NCBI RefSeq assembly: GCF_947507565.1
Contig: NC_089177.1
Coordinates: 310,001-374,000, forward strand
Direction: 5' to 3'
Length of the DNA: 64,000 nucleotides
Source: Oscarella lobularis
Taxonomy: Eukaryota > Porifera > Homoscleromorpha > Homosclerophorida > Oscarellidae
How positions within the stretch are numbered: the first letter of the stretch is position 1; each line of letters starts with the position of its first letter. Position numbers and translations under genes: made by a program. The notes under the pieces are model-generated. The model saw only the letters and a list, made by a program, of their open reading frames with translations, was not told the origin of the DNA and made no database searches. This document shows, in pieces, positions 8,991 through 20,399 of the stretch.

Positions 8991-11900
8991 ATGGACGCCG
9001 TTGGCACTCTCGAAATCGCGTAAGACGTCTCTCGCAACGCGGAGACGAACTGATTCACGCTTATCTAGTTGGTCGACGGGCTATCGGGGGGACCCCATCG
9101 CGTTCGTCGCTCCAAACGCCCTCTGTTTCTCCTGCGCCAACTCCATTTCCTTCTACGATCTCGAAGCGAAGCCGCTGCACACCCACGAGAGCCTCGGCAA
9201 AGCGATCGGTCACGTAGCGGCTCACAGTCGCGGAATTTTCGCCTATACGGATCGCAGTTTGCCGCCGCGACTCTTCGTCGTTTCCTACCCCGATTTCGCT
9301 CTCCAGAGCGAACTCAAAGGTAAGAAAGCGCGCTTTGGGAATCGATTTATTCACGCGGGGCCGTTCGAAGGGGCCGCGGAGCTCGAATTTCGCGCCATCG
9401 CCTTCTCAGCGAACGGAAAATATTTCGTTTCGTTGGCCGGCGTGCCCGACTTCAAACTATGCGTTTGGTAAGAAAAAAATATATAAAGACTATTATTATT
9501 TTTTCTTTTTTTTTAGGGAAACTGCTACCGGAAATCTCGTCTGCAAATCTGACGTCACTTCGTGGCCGTCCGTCAATCGGGTTTCCGTGTATCAGACGAA
9601 TTGGAAGCAAATCTGCACAACGGGACCCGATTGCTGTCTAATCTGGTCCGTCGAAGAATGCGGCGGCCAATTCATGTTGACTCACGCAAACGTCGCCCTG
9701 CCTGGAATCGATATGCCAAGCGGGACCAAGCGTGCCGTCGTCGTCGTCGCCGCCGGAACGAAAGAAAAATCGAAATCGAAAAAGACGAATTCTGTTAAAC
9801 CTTACTATCCTTTTGGATTGGGTTCAATTGTGGGTAACTTTGGCGATTTTGACGACGACGCGAATCGGGCGATTGTGCGCGTGACGGATCACTGTTGGGC
9901 GCCCGGAGGCATTCTCTATTGCGCTTGCGAAGGGGGACAGATCTTCTCTATTGACGTCGATTCCATGGAAGTTGTCATGGTGCACAATCCTGAGAGCGTC
10001 GTTGGAGACGATTTTCGTCTGAGCTCGGGTTCCACCGATTGCCTTGCGCTCAATAAAAGAGGCGTCTTCGTGTCAGGAAAAGTGAGATTGAAGAAAAATA
10101 GACTGAGGGCTTTTTAATATTGATTATTTTCTCTATAGGAAGGACTGGTGAAGTGCCTTGGTCTCTCGAACGATACCCCTTCGGTTCTCGAAAGTATTGA
10201 TATTGAGCAAGCCGTTGTGAGCATGGTCTGGTCTCCAGATTTCAGTCGTCTCATTGCCGGAACATCTCAGGTATGACATCAGCTTATAAGGCAATTTTCT
10301 AATTCTTTCCTAGGGATCGCTCCTTTGCTTTTCGTCGTCGCGTCTAAAGGACAACAGACCTATTTTGGAACATCGCACCGACGCCTTGATAGGATTAGAC
10401 ATTCTACGAAAAGGCGACGAACACTGCGTGGTACGTCCGCGAAAAGCAAATCACCGTCATCTTTTTTTCTCTCTCTCTAGACCTGTCGACAGAACGGCCT
10501 ACTTCAGCTCTGGACGCTTTCACTTTGCTCCGAAGCGGGCTTCATCGATCTCAATTCTCCATGTCGCTCCATCGCTTCGAGCCCCTCCAGCGCCTCCTGC
10601 GCCGTCGGCACCGCTGACGGAAACGTCATCATAGTCGACGCTCAAACACCCGACGATATACGAGTCGTTGATCGAAGCAGATTGCATCAGAACGAAGTGA
10701 CGCATTTGAAGTAGGGGTCCCTAGTCTTCACCGACCTCGGCATTCGAAATTTCTTCCTAGGTTCGATCCAACAGGATCCTTTCTCGTCACCGCGGGTCGC
10801 GATCGACGAATTTTTATTTGTTCGGCTCGTCCCACTCAACGTTTTGAAGTCTTGGGCTACCTAAGTCAGTTTTCTATACACAGAATTTTTAATTTTGCGT
10901 TTGAGGGGTTTTGTTTCTTCAGCCGTTGACGATTCCGTATCGAATTTGGCTGTGACCGGATCGAAGGACGTCACCTACGTCTGCGTCACAGTCGATCGCA
11001 GTCTCGCGGATACGACGCCTTTTCCGACGAGACTTTTCACTTTTGAGATTGAAACCCACTGGCGCGAGTCAGGTATAAAACTCGTCGCCTTCGTGGATGC
11101 GATTTTTTTGAGTTTATGTCTTAGTTCCTTCGTCGGCGTATAGCGATTCGACGTGCCTCTTTTCTTCGCCTGCTGTAAAATTGCGCAGCTTCGACTTGGA
11201 CGTACCCGTGAGCGGATTCGACGTCGGATATCTTCCCGACGACGACGGGCTCGAACTGTTCGCCCTGAGCAAAAAATCGAAAAAGTTGTATAAATACAAA
11301 CTACCGGAATTCGCAGAAAACGCGAAAGTAAAGAAACCGTCCTAGAGTCACACCATCTCTTTATAAAATCCTATAGGATGAAGTGGATTTGCTCTCACCT
11401 CAGAGTCAACACCAGGGACACCTGTTTCGCGGTGGAAACGTTTTCATTTCTCCGCACGGTCGCTGGCTCGCCACCTGTTCATCGGACGGCAGCATTCTGA
11501 CTCGACTGACAGCGTCATTGGTAAGAGAACACCCTTATTTAAATATTTTTTATCTTGAGACTTTTAGGATCGAAGTGTCTCTGTCTTGGCTCATGATTAT
11601 TCGACTGGCGGCGCTGCGGCTCTCTGTTTTACGGGCGATTGTCAAAAGGTTTTAAGTGCCGGAGCGGACGGCTCGTTGTCCTGCTTCACGTGGAAGTAAG
11701 TTGTATATAGAACGATGGTTCGATTTCTATGATAATTCGTTCTCTGTCGTAGATTTTCGGGGCAGGGAAAAGCAAAGGGATCAAAAGCCGTCGACGCGTT
11801 TCGATCTCGGAGTGCCGCCTTGAAGAAAGTTGTCAAACGCGAAGACGAATGTCTTGCTGGGATGAAGCCGCTCGAGAGAAAAGGCGACGAGACGACGTGG

Positions 11901-14900
11901 CTCGACCAAAAAATTGCCGAGGTACATAGAAAAACGGAGTTGAAGACATCGTCATTTTTTTTCGTCATTTTTTGCAAAGGCTCATCGTTTGGAAGACGAA
12001 AAGTACTCCGAATTGAAAGCCGACATTCGAAAGAACATAGCAACGCTTAGAGAAAATGTACGCCTATTTTCTGGATGACAGCAAACGTGACGTTCCTTTC
12101 TAGGTGCTAAAGAAAATTCAACTCAACTCGGAAGTACCCGAAATGGAACGTCTCGAGAGACAAGAATTTAATTTGGACACGGAAGAGCAGCAGCGTCTGA
12201 TGGCTGTTAGCAGCAAGCAAATAGAAGAGGTCCCAAAGTCTTCTTTTTGTTATTTACATTATGCACCGAATTTATTTTATGAAAAGGTGAGGGAGGAAAT
12301 CGAACTTGAGAACATGCGCAAACTCTACGTGACCGAAATGCTGAAAAAGGAGTGCTGGGATTCGATGGAAATCACCGGCAAAACGATAACGGTAAAAAAA
12401 GAAGACTGTCTCCTACGCATAGTCACTGGAATTGTCTTGCAGGGATTCGGCAATAATCTCGAAGTGCGTAATTACCCAATTCGAAAACGCTTACCCAACG
12501 AAGTGGAAGAACTCGACTTCATTCTGACGCAACGACGAATCGAAATCGCCGAATTGGACGTACGTGAATCCGCTCTTCCTCCTCAACGTCGTCTATCTAC
12601 GTCTTTAGGCTCAAGCTGACATCTGCAAAGCCATGCCTAAGCATCCCTTAGGATTCGACGTAATTTTAGAATCGTTACCTCATTTGGTGTTTCTATTCTA
12701 TTGACGTTAGGACGATGACGAAGGCGTTGACGAGGGCCCAGGAGATGCGAATAGCTTGGCTTTGCACGGCAGCCGGGGTCCCGAGTTTGGCGGCGGCGAC
12801 GATTTTTTCTATAGTCAAACGGAAATTATGACGGCGGAGAGAAAACGCAATCAGATCGTTCTGCTCAAGGTATGACGTCGTCTGTGAAGATTTTTTTCTC
12901 ACGTCTCTGCTTTTGTATAGAATTGCATTTCGAAAATTAAAAGGAACTACAATAAGGATTTTGACGATTTGCTGCAGCAGAAGGAGGCGGAAGTGGCGAG
13001 AATTCAAGAGAAGAACGTTCGCATAAAGAAGATAATGAAAAACTTGCAGCTGAACGAAACGACCTTCAATCCCCAAACCGGAGCAAACGAACATCCCGAA
13101 TTAGACCTCACAGTCAAAGACGACGAAGTGAGAAAGAAGAATAGACGATACGAGTGCGTGTATCAAGAATTTCCTTCAAGGTTACCGTGGAGAAATACGT
13201 TTCTGAGGAGGAGCAGAAACGAATAGAGGAAGAAAATCGATTAGCGGAGGAGAGAAGGATTGCGGAAATGGCACGAAAAATAAAAACGTATAGAGTCTTT
13301 ATTACAACGTATCCCTTTACATAGGGAGATAACGCTCGTGAGCGTGCTCTTGATATGATGATGGGCGGTAGATTGGAGGTGAAGACAGAAGAGGACATTT
13401 TTAAGGTAAAAAAAAGAACAATAACGTCATGCACGTATTCTTTCTAAGAAGTTTCTTTATTTGAATAGGATCTTCCCAAGCCGGAGTTTGTGACGACAAA
13501 ACCGACGGAAACGTGGACGGAAGACGAGCAGAAGATAGCCAAAGAGTACGAAAAGAAACAAGCGGCTTTGCTGGAAGAACGCGAGAAACATCGACTGGTA
13601 CGTACTTTGATTTCTCGTTCTAAAATCATCTATGTTTTGGCAGGCGTTGGAAGCGGAATTAAAGAAACTGCAGACGTCGATAACTGAAGCCTGCGCTGCT
13701 TTCGATTTAAAGGTTCTCAAGCTTCATCATTTACGAATCAAAGCAGAGGCAGCTGTCTATCAGGTCAGTGTAAAATCTTTGGCCCTATCCTTCAGCTACC
13801 AATCGTTATCTAGGAAGAACTGAAGATATTAAGACTTACGTGGTCTTTGCTTATTGAAGAAGAGCTCGCCGAGAAGGAGGAGCTGCTCCAGTTGAAACTC
13901 GAGGAAAAGAAAACGCGAAAGGTCAAAGCATCGCACTGATCTCGACTGATTCGAACTCATTCCCTTTTCTTTTTTAGATGCGGACTGGAAGTCTACTGTC
14001 GGAGTTTCGAAAACAGGTCGAAACTGTTAAGGAGAACTATGAGGCTTTGGTCCAAGACGATAAGGTAGAAAAGAAATTCAATTATTCGCTCTCGCTCACT
14101 CCAATTTACCAGGCCTTAGATCGATCCTTCAAAAAGGACTTTTCAGACTGCGAACCTTACGTCGACGTTCTATACAAATGCTTCAAGAGAAGACCGCGGT
14201 AAAAATCACAGAAAAACATCGCCTAAAATTCAACCGAAAAGTACCTATAGAGGTCAGCACAAAATTTCAGCTATAGAGCCCGATTCGAGCGACGTCGACC
14301 CGTCGTCGTATAATCCCTACTCCGTTCGTCCCTCGTCGGCGGCGGCGGCGCGCGGCGCTCACGCTTTAGCCGCCGCTCTCGACGAACTCGACGGCGAGTC
14401 GTATCGACCGGACGGCGTCGAGACGACGGCGTGGCAACGCCTTGTCGTCGCTCGTCGTCTAAAAGTGGAGAAAGAGCAGCAGGTCAAGTCCGTCGCCTTG
14501 CAGCTCGCCGAGATGAATTCCTTCCTGCAAAAGCGACTAAAGGAAGACGGCGACGTGCAGCAGGAAATTGAGAAAACGTTTAGAGAGCTCAATAAGTAAA
14601 CAAACCGTTCGTAGTCTTACTTTTTTTCCTATATTTTTTTTTCTTAGGCTGAGAGAAGAGAGGATTCGGGTGTCGCAGAATTTGGAGATGCAGCTCTTGC
14701 TAAAACAAGGCCAAGTGGAAGTCAATCCAGGCAACTTTATACCGGACTTCAGAGACAGTGTACTCGTGCATCGATCCGTTATTGAAGACTTGAATGCGAC
14801 GATCAAGGTGAGGAGCTATAGGATATACGCGTCGCGAGCGTCGTGCTTTAATTTCGCCTTCTCAGACTCTCGGCGACGGTAAAATTGCAGCGATGAACGA

Positions 14901-15581
14901 GAGCAAGGATTTCAGAAAGAACATCGCTCTTTTGGAATGGTGCGAAACAGCGAATTGAACTTTTTTCTGGTCTAAGTTTTTTCTCCCAGGGAACACAAGA
15001 AACTGAATATGGAAGCGGAGGACTTACGAGACAAGGCGAGACGCATTCAGCTGCTGAAAGTCACAAAAGAACTGCAAGCAGTAAGAAAGCAGAGCCCCCC
15101 TTCAGCTCCCAAATAGACTTTTAACTACAAGGCTCTCCTGGAAGAAGATACGGCAAGCCATCAACAGAACATCAGTACACTAGAGGAGACCATTGCTCTG
15201 ACGGAAGAGGTAAGCGAAGTGACCCCCTGAAAAACTCTCTGACAACGCTACTAGGCTCACAATCGACGTCGCGCCGATCACAAGCGTCGCGTGGCGAAAC
15301 TGCGTCGTCGAATTCACGAAAAAGCGAACGAAAACGCTCGAGTCGACGACGAACTCGAAGGCCTCGCCGTCGACGTCGCCGAACGACAGAACGTCGAACG
15401 CGCCCAATCGCAATATCCGAGCGACGGCGGAATGGAGAAGAAAATGCGCGACATACGAGCTCGACGGCGTCTCGTCGAAACGGCGAAGAGCCAAGCGCAA
15501 GAAGTCGCCGTTCTGCGAGCGGAAGCGCAGCGTCTCCGAATGCGAGCCTTTCCGACGCTAATACACGGGGAGCAATATTGA
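8991..15581 (+). CDS. CFAP43: cilia- and flagella-associated protein 43 (WD40 plus coiled coil)
   Basis: The largest gene here, with more than thirty short exons. Exon 1 (8991-9019) encodes MDAVGTLEIA and joins across a 49-nt intron to WSTGYRGDPIAF; this join fixes the start, and the order matches CFAP43. The first third is WD40 beta-propeller (FSCANSISFYDLE, FAYTDRSLPPRLFVVSYPD, FACEGGQIFSIDVDSMEV-like blades, DEVDLLSPQ). From about 11.7 kb the exons encode long charged coiled coils, ending RLRMRAFPTLIHGEQY. CFAP43 pairs with CFAP44 in the tether of inner dynein arm f on doublet microtubules. Its presence fits ciliated or flagellated cells. Exon boundaries in the coiled-coil part were not all resolved. 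Confidence 0.85.
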
Positions 15582-15600
15582 TTTATTGGAACCCTATTTT

Positions 15601-16359
15601 CTATTTCGCAGCCTCTACTGGGAACTCAACATGCACGATGTCTTCGATGCCGGCCGTTATACGCTGGCCAGGTTTCACTGGACCCACTCCCGCCGGAGTG
15701 CCCGTCAGTATGACGTCGCCGCGCTCTAGGGTCATAATTCCGCTGATGTAGCTCACAAGGGTCGGAATGCTGAAGATCATGTCCTTCGTTGAGCCGTTCT
15801 GTCTTTCGGCGCCGTTGACGTTGAGCCACAGGCGCGTGTTCTGTGGCTCTGGGAGCTCCGATTTCATAAGTAAGCGGCTAATGGGGCAGAAGGTGTCGTA
15901 GCCCTTGGCAACCGTCCACGGATGCCCTTTCGCCTTAGCAACGCTTTGTATGTCTCGCGCCGTCATGTCGAGAGCGAGCACGTAGCCACCCACGTGGTCC
16001 ATCGCCGCGCCCTCCCGTATGTGAGCTCCCGACTGGCCAATCACAACGCCGAGTTCGACCTCGTGGTGCAGTTCTGCGCAAGCGGGTGGCACCTTGGGAA
16101 AAACTCATTAGCGAAGCTTCAGCGCGCTTCCGTCGTACCACAATTGCTTGTCCCGACTCGATGTAAGACGACGGAGGCTTGAGAAAGAGGAGAGGTTCGC
16201 TCGGCACGACGTTTCCGAGCTCCGCGGCGTGTTCCCTGCAAGACTCGACGCTACGCAAAAGATCGTGCAAGGTGAGCTCGGGGAGCACCTGTAGTTTCTT
16301 CCCACGGCGACGATCTTGCGTCCGAACGCGGCGAAAAGACGTAAATCGACTTTCGCCAT
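15601..16359 (-). CDS. FAHD1: FAHD1, mitochondrial acylpyruvase / oxaloacetate decarboxylase
   Basis: Three exons. Start at ATG 16359 (MAKVDLRLFAAFGRKIVAVGRNY), then SVESCREHAAELGNVVPSEPLLFLKPPSSYI, then the main exon from VPPACAELHHEVELGVVIG to VEAAK and the stop at 15601-15603. Seen: the GRNY N-terminal block, PLLFLKP, the HHEVELGVVIG metal-binding acidic pair, DMTARD, MIFSIPTLVSYIS, and GDVILTGTPAGVGPVKPG. These are the FAH-superfamily fold and active site with the length of FAHD1. It hydrolyses acylpyruvates and decarboxylates oxaloacetate in mitochondria. A valine-initiated extension upstream is open but has no ATG. A TATA-containing palindrome lies 60-95 bp before the start. Confidence 0.9.
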
Positions 16360-16419
16360 TCTCGCGTAAATATCCCGGATAAGATGCACTCCTACTGTAC
16401 GCGTGCGTGATAATCCGGT

Positions 16420-16454
16420 CAGAGCCTTATATATACTGTATATATAAGGCTCTG
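16420..16454. promoter_or_regulatory. 35-bp perfect palindrome with TATA core
   Basis: Two 16-bp arms (16420-16435 and 16439-16454) are perfect inverted copies around a 3-base centre. Each arm carries TATATATAAGGCTCTG. The minus-strand reading sits about 80 bp before the FAHD1 start. The same 17-19 bases lie at the same distance from the start of the gene at 2329. Confidence 0.6.
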
Positions 16455-16499
16455 GTCTGAATAAACGTAATCATTTGTCTCGTGATAGTCCTAATCAAC

Positions 16500-18008
16500 C
16501 TAAACGTTAACTAACAATTCGTAATTGAGTTCTCGCATGACGTCCTTGCACTCGCTCTCAATCAACCCAATTAGAAGCCGTTTGGAGGGAATTCTCAACA
16601 TCGCCTTCCAAGCATCGGCCACCTCCTCCGAATTCCTCGTCGTCGCATAAGGATTTTTTCTTACCGCATTATTCGACTCAACATGCGTGTTCTCCTTCAA
16701 CCAACGTCGAACTGAGTCGCCGAACTTGAGCCCGTACGATTGAAGCAATTCCTGCCCTCTGACAAACGGATCCCTCGCAATATCTTCAAAAGCAACGCGA
16801 CGATACCGCGACCTATTTCGAAAATATTTCAAATTTTTCCTCAACGTCGAGCACAGATACTCGGCTTCGCTTCGAATGAGTGCATCAGGACTCACCATCG
16901 AGATCGCTCGACTTCCGTGTCGCATTGCGTAATTCTTCATCAGCTGACCGCGAATTCGATATCGCGAAAAAATCGTCGCTCGCGGATCTCGAACTAAATG
17001 AAGCACGTGCAATTTGACGTCATCCGGCACGGCAATCGCCTCCAATTCGCTCATGCGATCGATTCGAATTAATTTGACGACGACGGCGCGACGCGACGCG
17101 CACAGCTCGCCGACTTGTTTCGTCTCCAAAGGCGGACATCGCCAACGCGTCAGCTCGCAGTTTTCGGGACAGAATGGCGGTTGAATGAACGCATCCGTTA
17201 TGTCGCGAGACGAATAGGCTGAACGCGATATATCGTCGATAAATTTTACGCCGAGTGGATTGTGAAAATTGCACGAGGCGATGGAGTCGAGCAAACGCTT
17301 ATTGAATTGTTTCTGGAGAGTCGAGTTTGGCTGGAGTCCTTGCAACATGTGCGCGACGCCCTTGAGGGGTTCGTAGAAATACAGAACGTCGGGACTTCGC
17401 TCGAAAATTTTCCCGATGAACGACGAACCCGATCGCATTTGCGTTACCATGGCGATCATTATTCGCTTGGCAACCGGCTTGAAATGAACGACGCGGGAGA
17501 GAAAGTGAGACGGTGGAAACGCGCAGGGATTCATCCGGAGGACGGGCTTCTGAATCGCCGGAGGCTGTGGGCGGTGTTGGGAAGCGATGGCTGTTTTCTC
17601 TTTCAACGCCGCGATTGTGTAAGCCTTGTGTCGCGCAAACGTCTCGACTATTCGGAGTACGTCTTCTTCCGTTAAGTCGTCGTTCTCGTTCGATTCGAGT
17701 CGTCGGCGCGTTTCGATCGCTTTGTTCGCGTTCGTTTGCAAGTCGGCGAAATATTTTGCGAAGCGACGAAGGGTCGTCTCGTCTTCGTCGTTGCCGTAGT
17801 CGTTGATGGACCGAAGAATCTTTAGCATTCGCGCTTTCTCCGCCGCCGTCCACGACGCGTTTGCGTTTGCCACGGGACGGCGATGGAACGTCCGAAAATG
17901 GTTCGAAGACCGGTTACGTGGGCTCGAATATAAATTGGTTCCCAGATATAATGTCAGAGATCCCACTAAGAAAACGACGAGAAGGAATGGAAGAAATCGA
18001 GCCCGCAT
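16500..18008 (-). CDS. Golgi carbohydrate 6-O-sulfotransferase (CHST1/3/7 type)
   Basis: Single exon, 502 residues. Type II membrane layout: a short basic N-terminus, an anchor (FLPFLLVVFLVGSLTLYLG, about 5-23), a stem of about 150 residues, then the sulfotransferase domain. The 5'-phosphosulfate loop reads TQMRSGSSFIGKIF and the 3'-phosphate site LVRDPRATIFSR; LYFYEPL lies between them as in the GST/CHST family. It moves sulfate from PAPS to carbon 6 of Gal, GalNAc or GlcNAc in glycans. The acceptor cannot be chosen from sequence. In a sponge-like animal such enzymes would feed sulfated matrix glycans (inference). Confidence 0.85.
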   Translation of the reverse strand: MRARFLPFLLVVFLVGSLTLYLGTNLYSSPRNRSSNHFRTFHRRPVANANASWTAAEKARMLKILRSINDYGNDEDETTLRRFAKYFADLQTNANKAIETRRRLESNENDDLTEEDVLRIVETFARHKAYTIAALKEKTAIASQHRPQPPAIQKPVLRMNPCAFPPSHFLSRVVHFKPVAKRIMIAMVTQMRSGSSFIGKIFERSPDVLYFYEPLKGVAHMLQGLQPNSTLQKQFNKRLLDSIASCNFHNPLGVKFIDDISRSAYSSRDITDAFIQPPFCPENCELTRWRCPPLETKQVGELCASRRAVVVKLIRIDRMSELEAIAVPDDVKLHVLHLVRDPRATIFSRYRIRGQLMKNYAMRHGSRAISMVSPDALIRSEAEYLCSTLRKNLKYFRNRSRYRRVAFEDIARDPFVRGQELLQSYGLKFGDSVRRWLKENTHVESNNAVRKNPYATTRNSEEVADAWKAMLRIPSKRLLIGLIESECKDVMRELNYELLVNV

Positions 18009-18169
18009 CCGAGTTTCTTTATACGGGTGATTGTGAGCTACAGTCTCCGCCCACTGGTCTCCACCTCCTCTATCTTATCTTGTCTTATCGTCCTTTGAAG
18101 AAGAGGTAGACGAAGAGGTTGACCGCGGTCCCAACGTCCTCGGCACGACGGGTCGGTCCATCTGCGGGA

Positions 18170-18440
18170 CCACGGAGATTTGCATCTTATTGATAAGATG
18201 CTATCTCCTAAAGTGCTTGTATCTGCCTCCTTTTGGCATGAGGCCATAACGTCTAAAAGGCCAACGTCTCCTGGGCAGGCCTACATCAATTGCTGAAGCG
18301 ATTGTGCGGCCCCGAGCAGAAAAACTGCCCAATTTCACGGCGTGAATCTCCACGGAGACTACATCCTTATTGTAGTCTTCCTAAGAGGACGCCTAAATCA
18401 AAGACGTGCCTGCACTCGTTTCAGATGACAGTGCAGGCGC
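18170..18440 (+). ncRNA. candidate structured RNA: chain of hairpins
   Basis: A gene-free stretch with at least four strong inverted repeats in a row. They are GCATCTTAT/ATAAGATGC (18182-18201); GGGCAG/CTGCCC (18273-18278 with 18325-18330) enclosing CAATTGC-TGAA-GCGATTG; AGACTACA/TGTAGTCT (18356-18378); and GCCTGCACT/AGTGCAGGC (18408-18438). A consensus-like splice pair (gtaagc at 18483, ttttcag at 18528) follows. Not recognised as any standard snRNA, snoRNA, RNase P or SRP RNA. It could instead be a non-autonomous element. Strand is a guess. Confidence 0.3.
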
Positions 18441-18529
18441 ACATCTGATCAGTCTCAGTCTTTTCATCGAAGGATTTCTCTGGTAAGCAAATTCATTGTC
18501 TCCTATTGGGCTAACGGTTTCTTTTCAGG

Positions 18530-18812
18530 ATTGGGGTCCTGAGCATGACCCCGTCATTGAAAACCGCTCCCAACTGGGGTCCTGGGCAAGACCCCGTCAT
18601 CAAAAACTGCCTCGCAGGGGTCCTGGGCATGAACCCGTCAAAACTGCCTATGTATGCAACGCGAGGGGAGACTGTGCATTTTTTCAAATTTATTAAATAA
18701 ATTAACCCTCCCTTCCCTTGTCTACAAAGTGAGCAGTTTTTGATGACGGAGTCATGCTCACGACCCCGGCTGAGAGTTATTTGGTCACGGAGTCGTGCTC
18801 AGGACCCCATCT
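18530..18812. repeat. array of GGGGTC(N8)GACCCC imperfect palindromes
   Basis: Three head-to-tail units of about 42 bp (18533, 18576, 18617), each a hairpin GGGGTC-loop-GACCCC followed by GTCA and an A-rich spacer. About 100 bp on come two inverted relatives (18748-18767 and about 18788-18808). The arrangement of direct units facing inverted units resembles a foldback or MITE-type element. Confidence 0.55.
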
Positions 18813-19255
18813 CCTAAAAAAACGAACGAACGTTAGCAACGACGAACACTGATCTCTGACATAGCTACCTGTCTTTCGTGGCGCCCACACGGCGCGCGAC
18901 GAGAGGGATGGCGGCGGTTGGTCGCGTGAGCGCGCTGCGCCATACACGGGCACGTGATGCGAAGGTACGCTACCGTGCAAATTAAAAACGCTACAAAAAC
19001 TTTACATATACATAAAAGTTGCTACTTCTTTTCCCCCGGCTTTCCAATCAACACTCAACACTGCAAAAAAAAGACTGTTATATGAGACGACAAACTTTAC
19101 AGTTGCACCTTTTCTGTGAGCAATTTCCAGTTGCAATTTCCTGTCAACGATACTTTGACTTTCCAGAAGTTCTTTCAGCCGAGTGAGTTCCTGAAAAATA
19201 AACAGTTTAAAACAGAAGAATCGTCATAAAATTATTGGCAATTTATACGCTTACC
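18813..19255. other. intergenic, no feature seen
   Basis: AT-rich with short A-runs; no open frame with splice support and no recognised RNA. Confidence 0.5.
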
Positions 19256-19790
19256 CATTGACCTAAATAACGGATTAGCTATATGAGAGATGGCACTAAA
19301 TTACCTCAAAATCCATTGACCTAAAACCTGTAAAATAAAATAAAAACCTACTAGGCTACACCTACAGAAAAAAAACAACCTAGAAACAAATGAAACCTAG
19401 CTATTGACCTAGATTACCTCAAAATCCATTGATCTAAATAACAGATTAGCTACGTGAGAAACAATGGCATCTAAATTACCTTGAAAATCCACTGACCTAA
19501 AACCTGTGAATAAAATAAAATCCTACTAAAGAATACCCAAAAAACAAATGGCACCTAGATTACCTCAAAATCCATTGACCTAAATGATAGATTAACATAT
19601 GTGATAACACACCCCTAGAGTACCTCCAAATCCATTGACCTAAATCCCTAAACTAAAAAACCCTAACTACACCTAAATGACAGATTAGATATTTGATACG
19701 GAAAAAAACACCTAAAGTACCTCCAGATCCATTGACCTAAATAGTTATGCCTATATTCTAATCAACCTAGATTACCTCAAAAATCCATTG
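19256..19790. repeat. degenerate satellite-like repeat field
   Basis: The phrase ATTACCTCAAAATCCATTG, usually followed by ACCTAAA and often by a block like AACAGATTAGCTA-GTGAGA, recurs about seven times at irregular spacing of roughly 60-115 bp. Copies have diverged. This is a local tandem array; no coding content. Confidence 0.65.
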
Positions 19791-20390
19791 AAAATGGTCT
19801 AAAGCACGTGGCGGCTGCTAGCTAAAGCACGAGGGGAAGGAGCTACAAGCCTACTACAGAATCCGCCCTACCCTACTAGCAGCCGCCAACTAAGCCCTAG
19901 TGCAAGGGAGCGGACCCGTGCAAACTAGCGTAGTGATGCAAACCAAGCACGTGAGGGATGGCCATTACATTATACCGATTTGTTGTCCCGCTACACTCTC
20001 TGCAACATACACATGTGAGCTTCATGCTCTGCCCATGACACCCGCCCTCACTCGCGAACCCCAACCCGCCCTCGATTAGACTTTTGGAAACCAGACCTAA
20101 TGGTTAGACTGACGGAAATTTTCTATGCCCGCGAGCGTGGGCAGTGCCACGTCAGGCAATCCGACCCGTGTATGTCACAGAGAGCCCCCGCCCCCTATGT
20201 GTATGCCTACACCACATTGGGGCCCAAAGGCTGCGGTGCGAACCTGTTCGCTCTTTTTCTTCATCTGGCAGGAGGATCTTTGCTATCCTCCTCCCCGGTC
20301 ACGTGGAGACCACGCCCCCACGGCTGTCATCGGGTTACGTTACCTGTCAGAAACACGTTCTTGAGATTTCATTAGAAAAAGAAATGCTAT
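19791..20390. other. intergenic, no supported gene
   Basis: Moderately GC-rich sequence with short open frames on the plus strand but no family resemblance or splice pattern. Confidence 0.5.
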
Positions 20391-20399
20391 CCGCTGCTT

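Noticed and set aside
18170-18440. U2, U1 or other spliceosomal RNA gene
   Set aside because: Hairpins are strong, but the branch-pairing, Sm-site and 5' motifs of the known snRNAs are not present.
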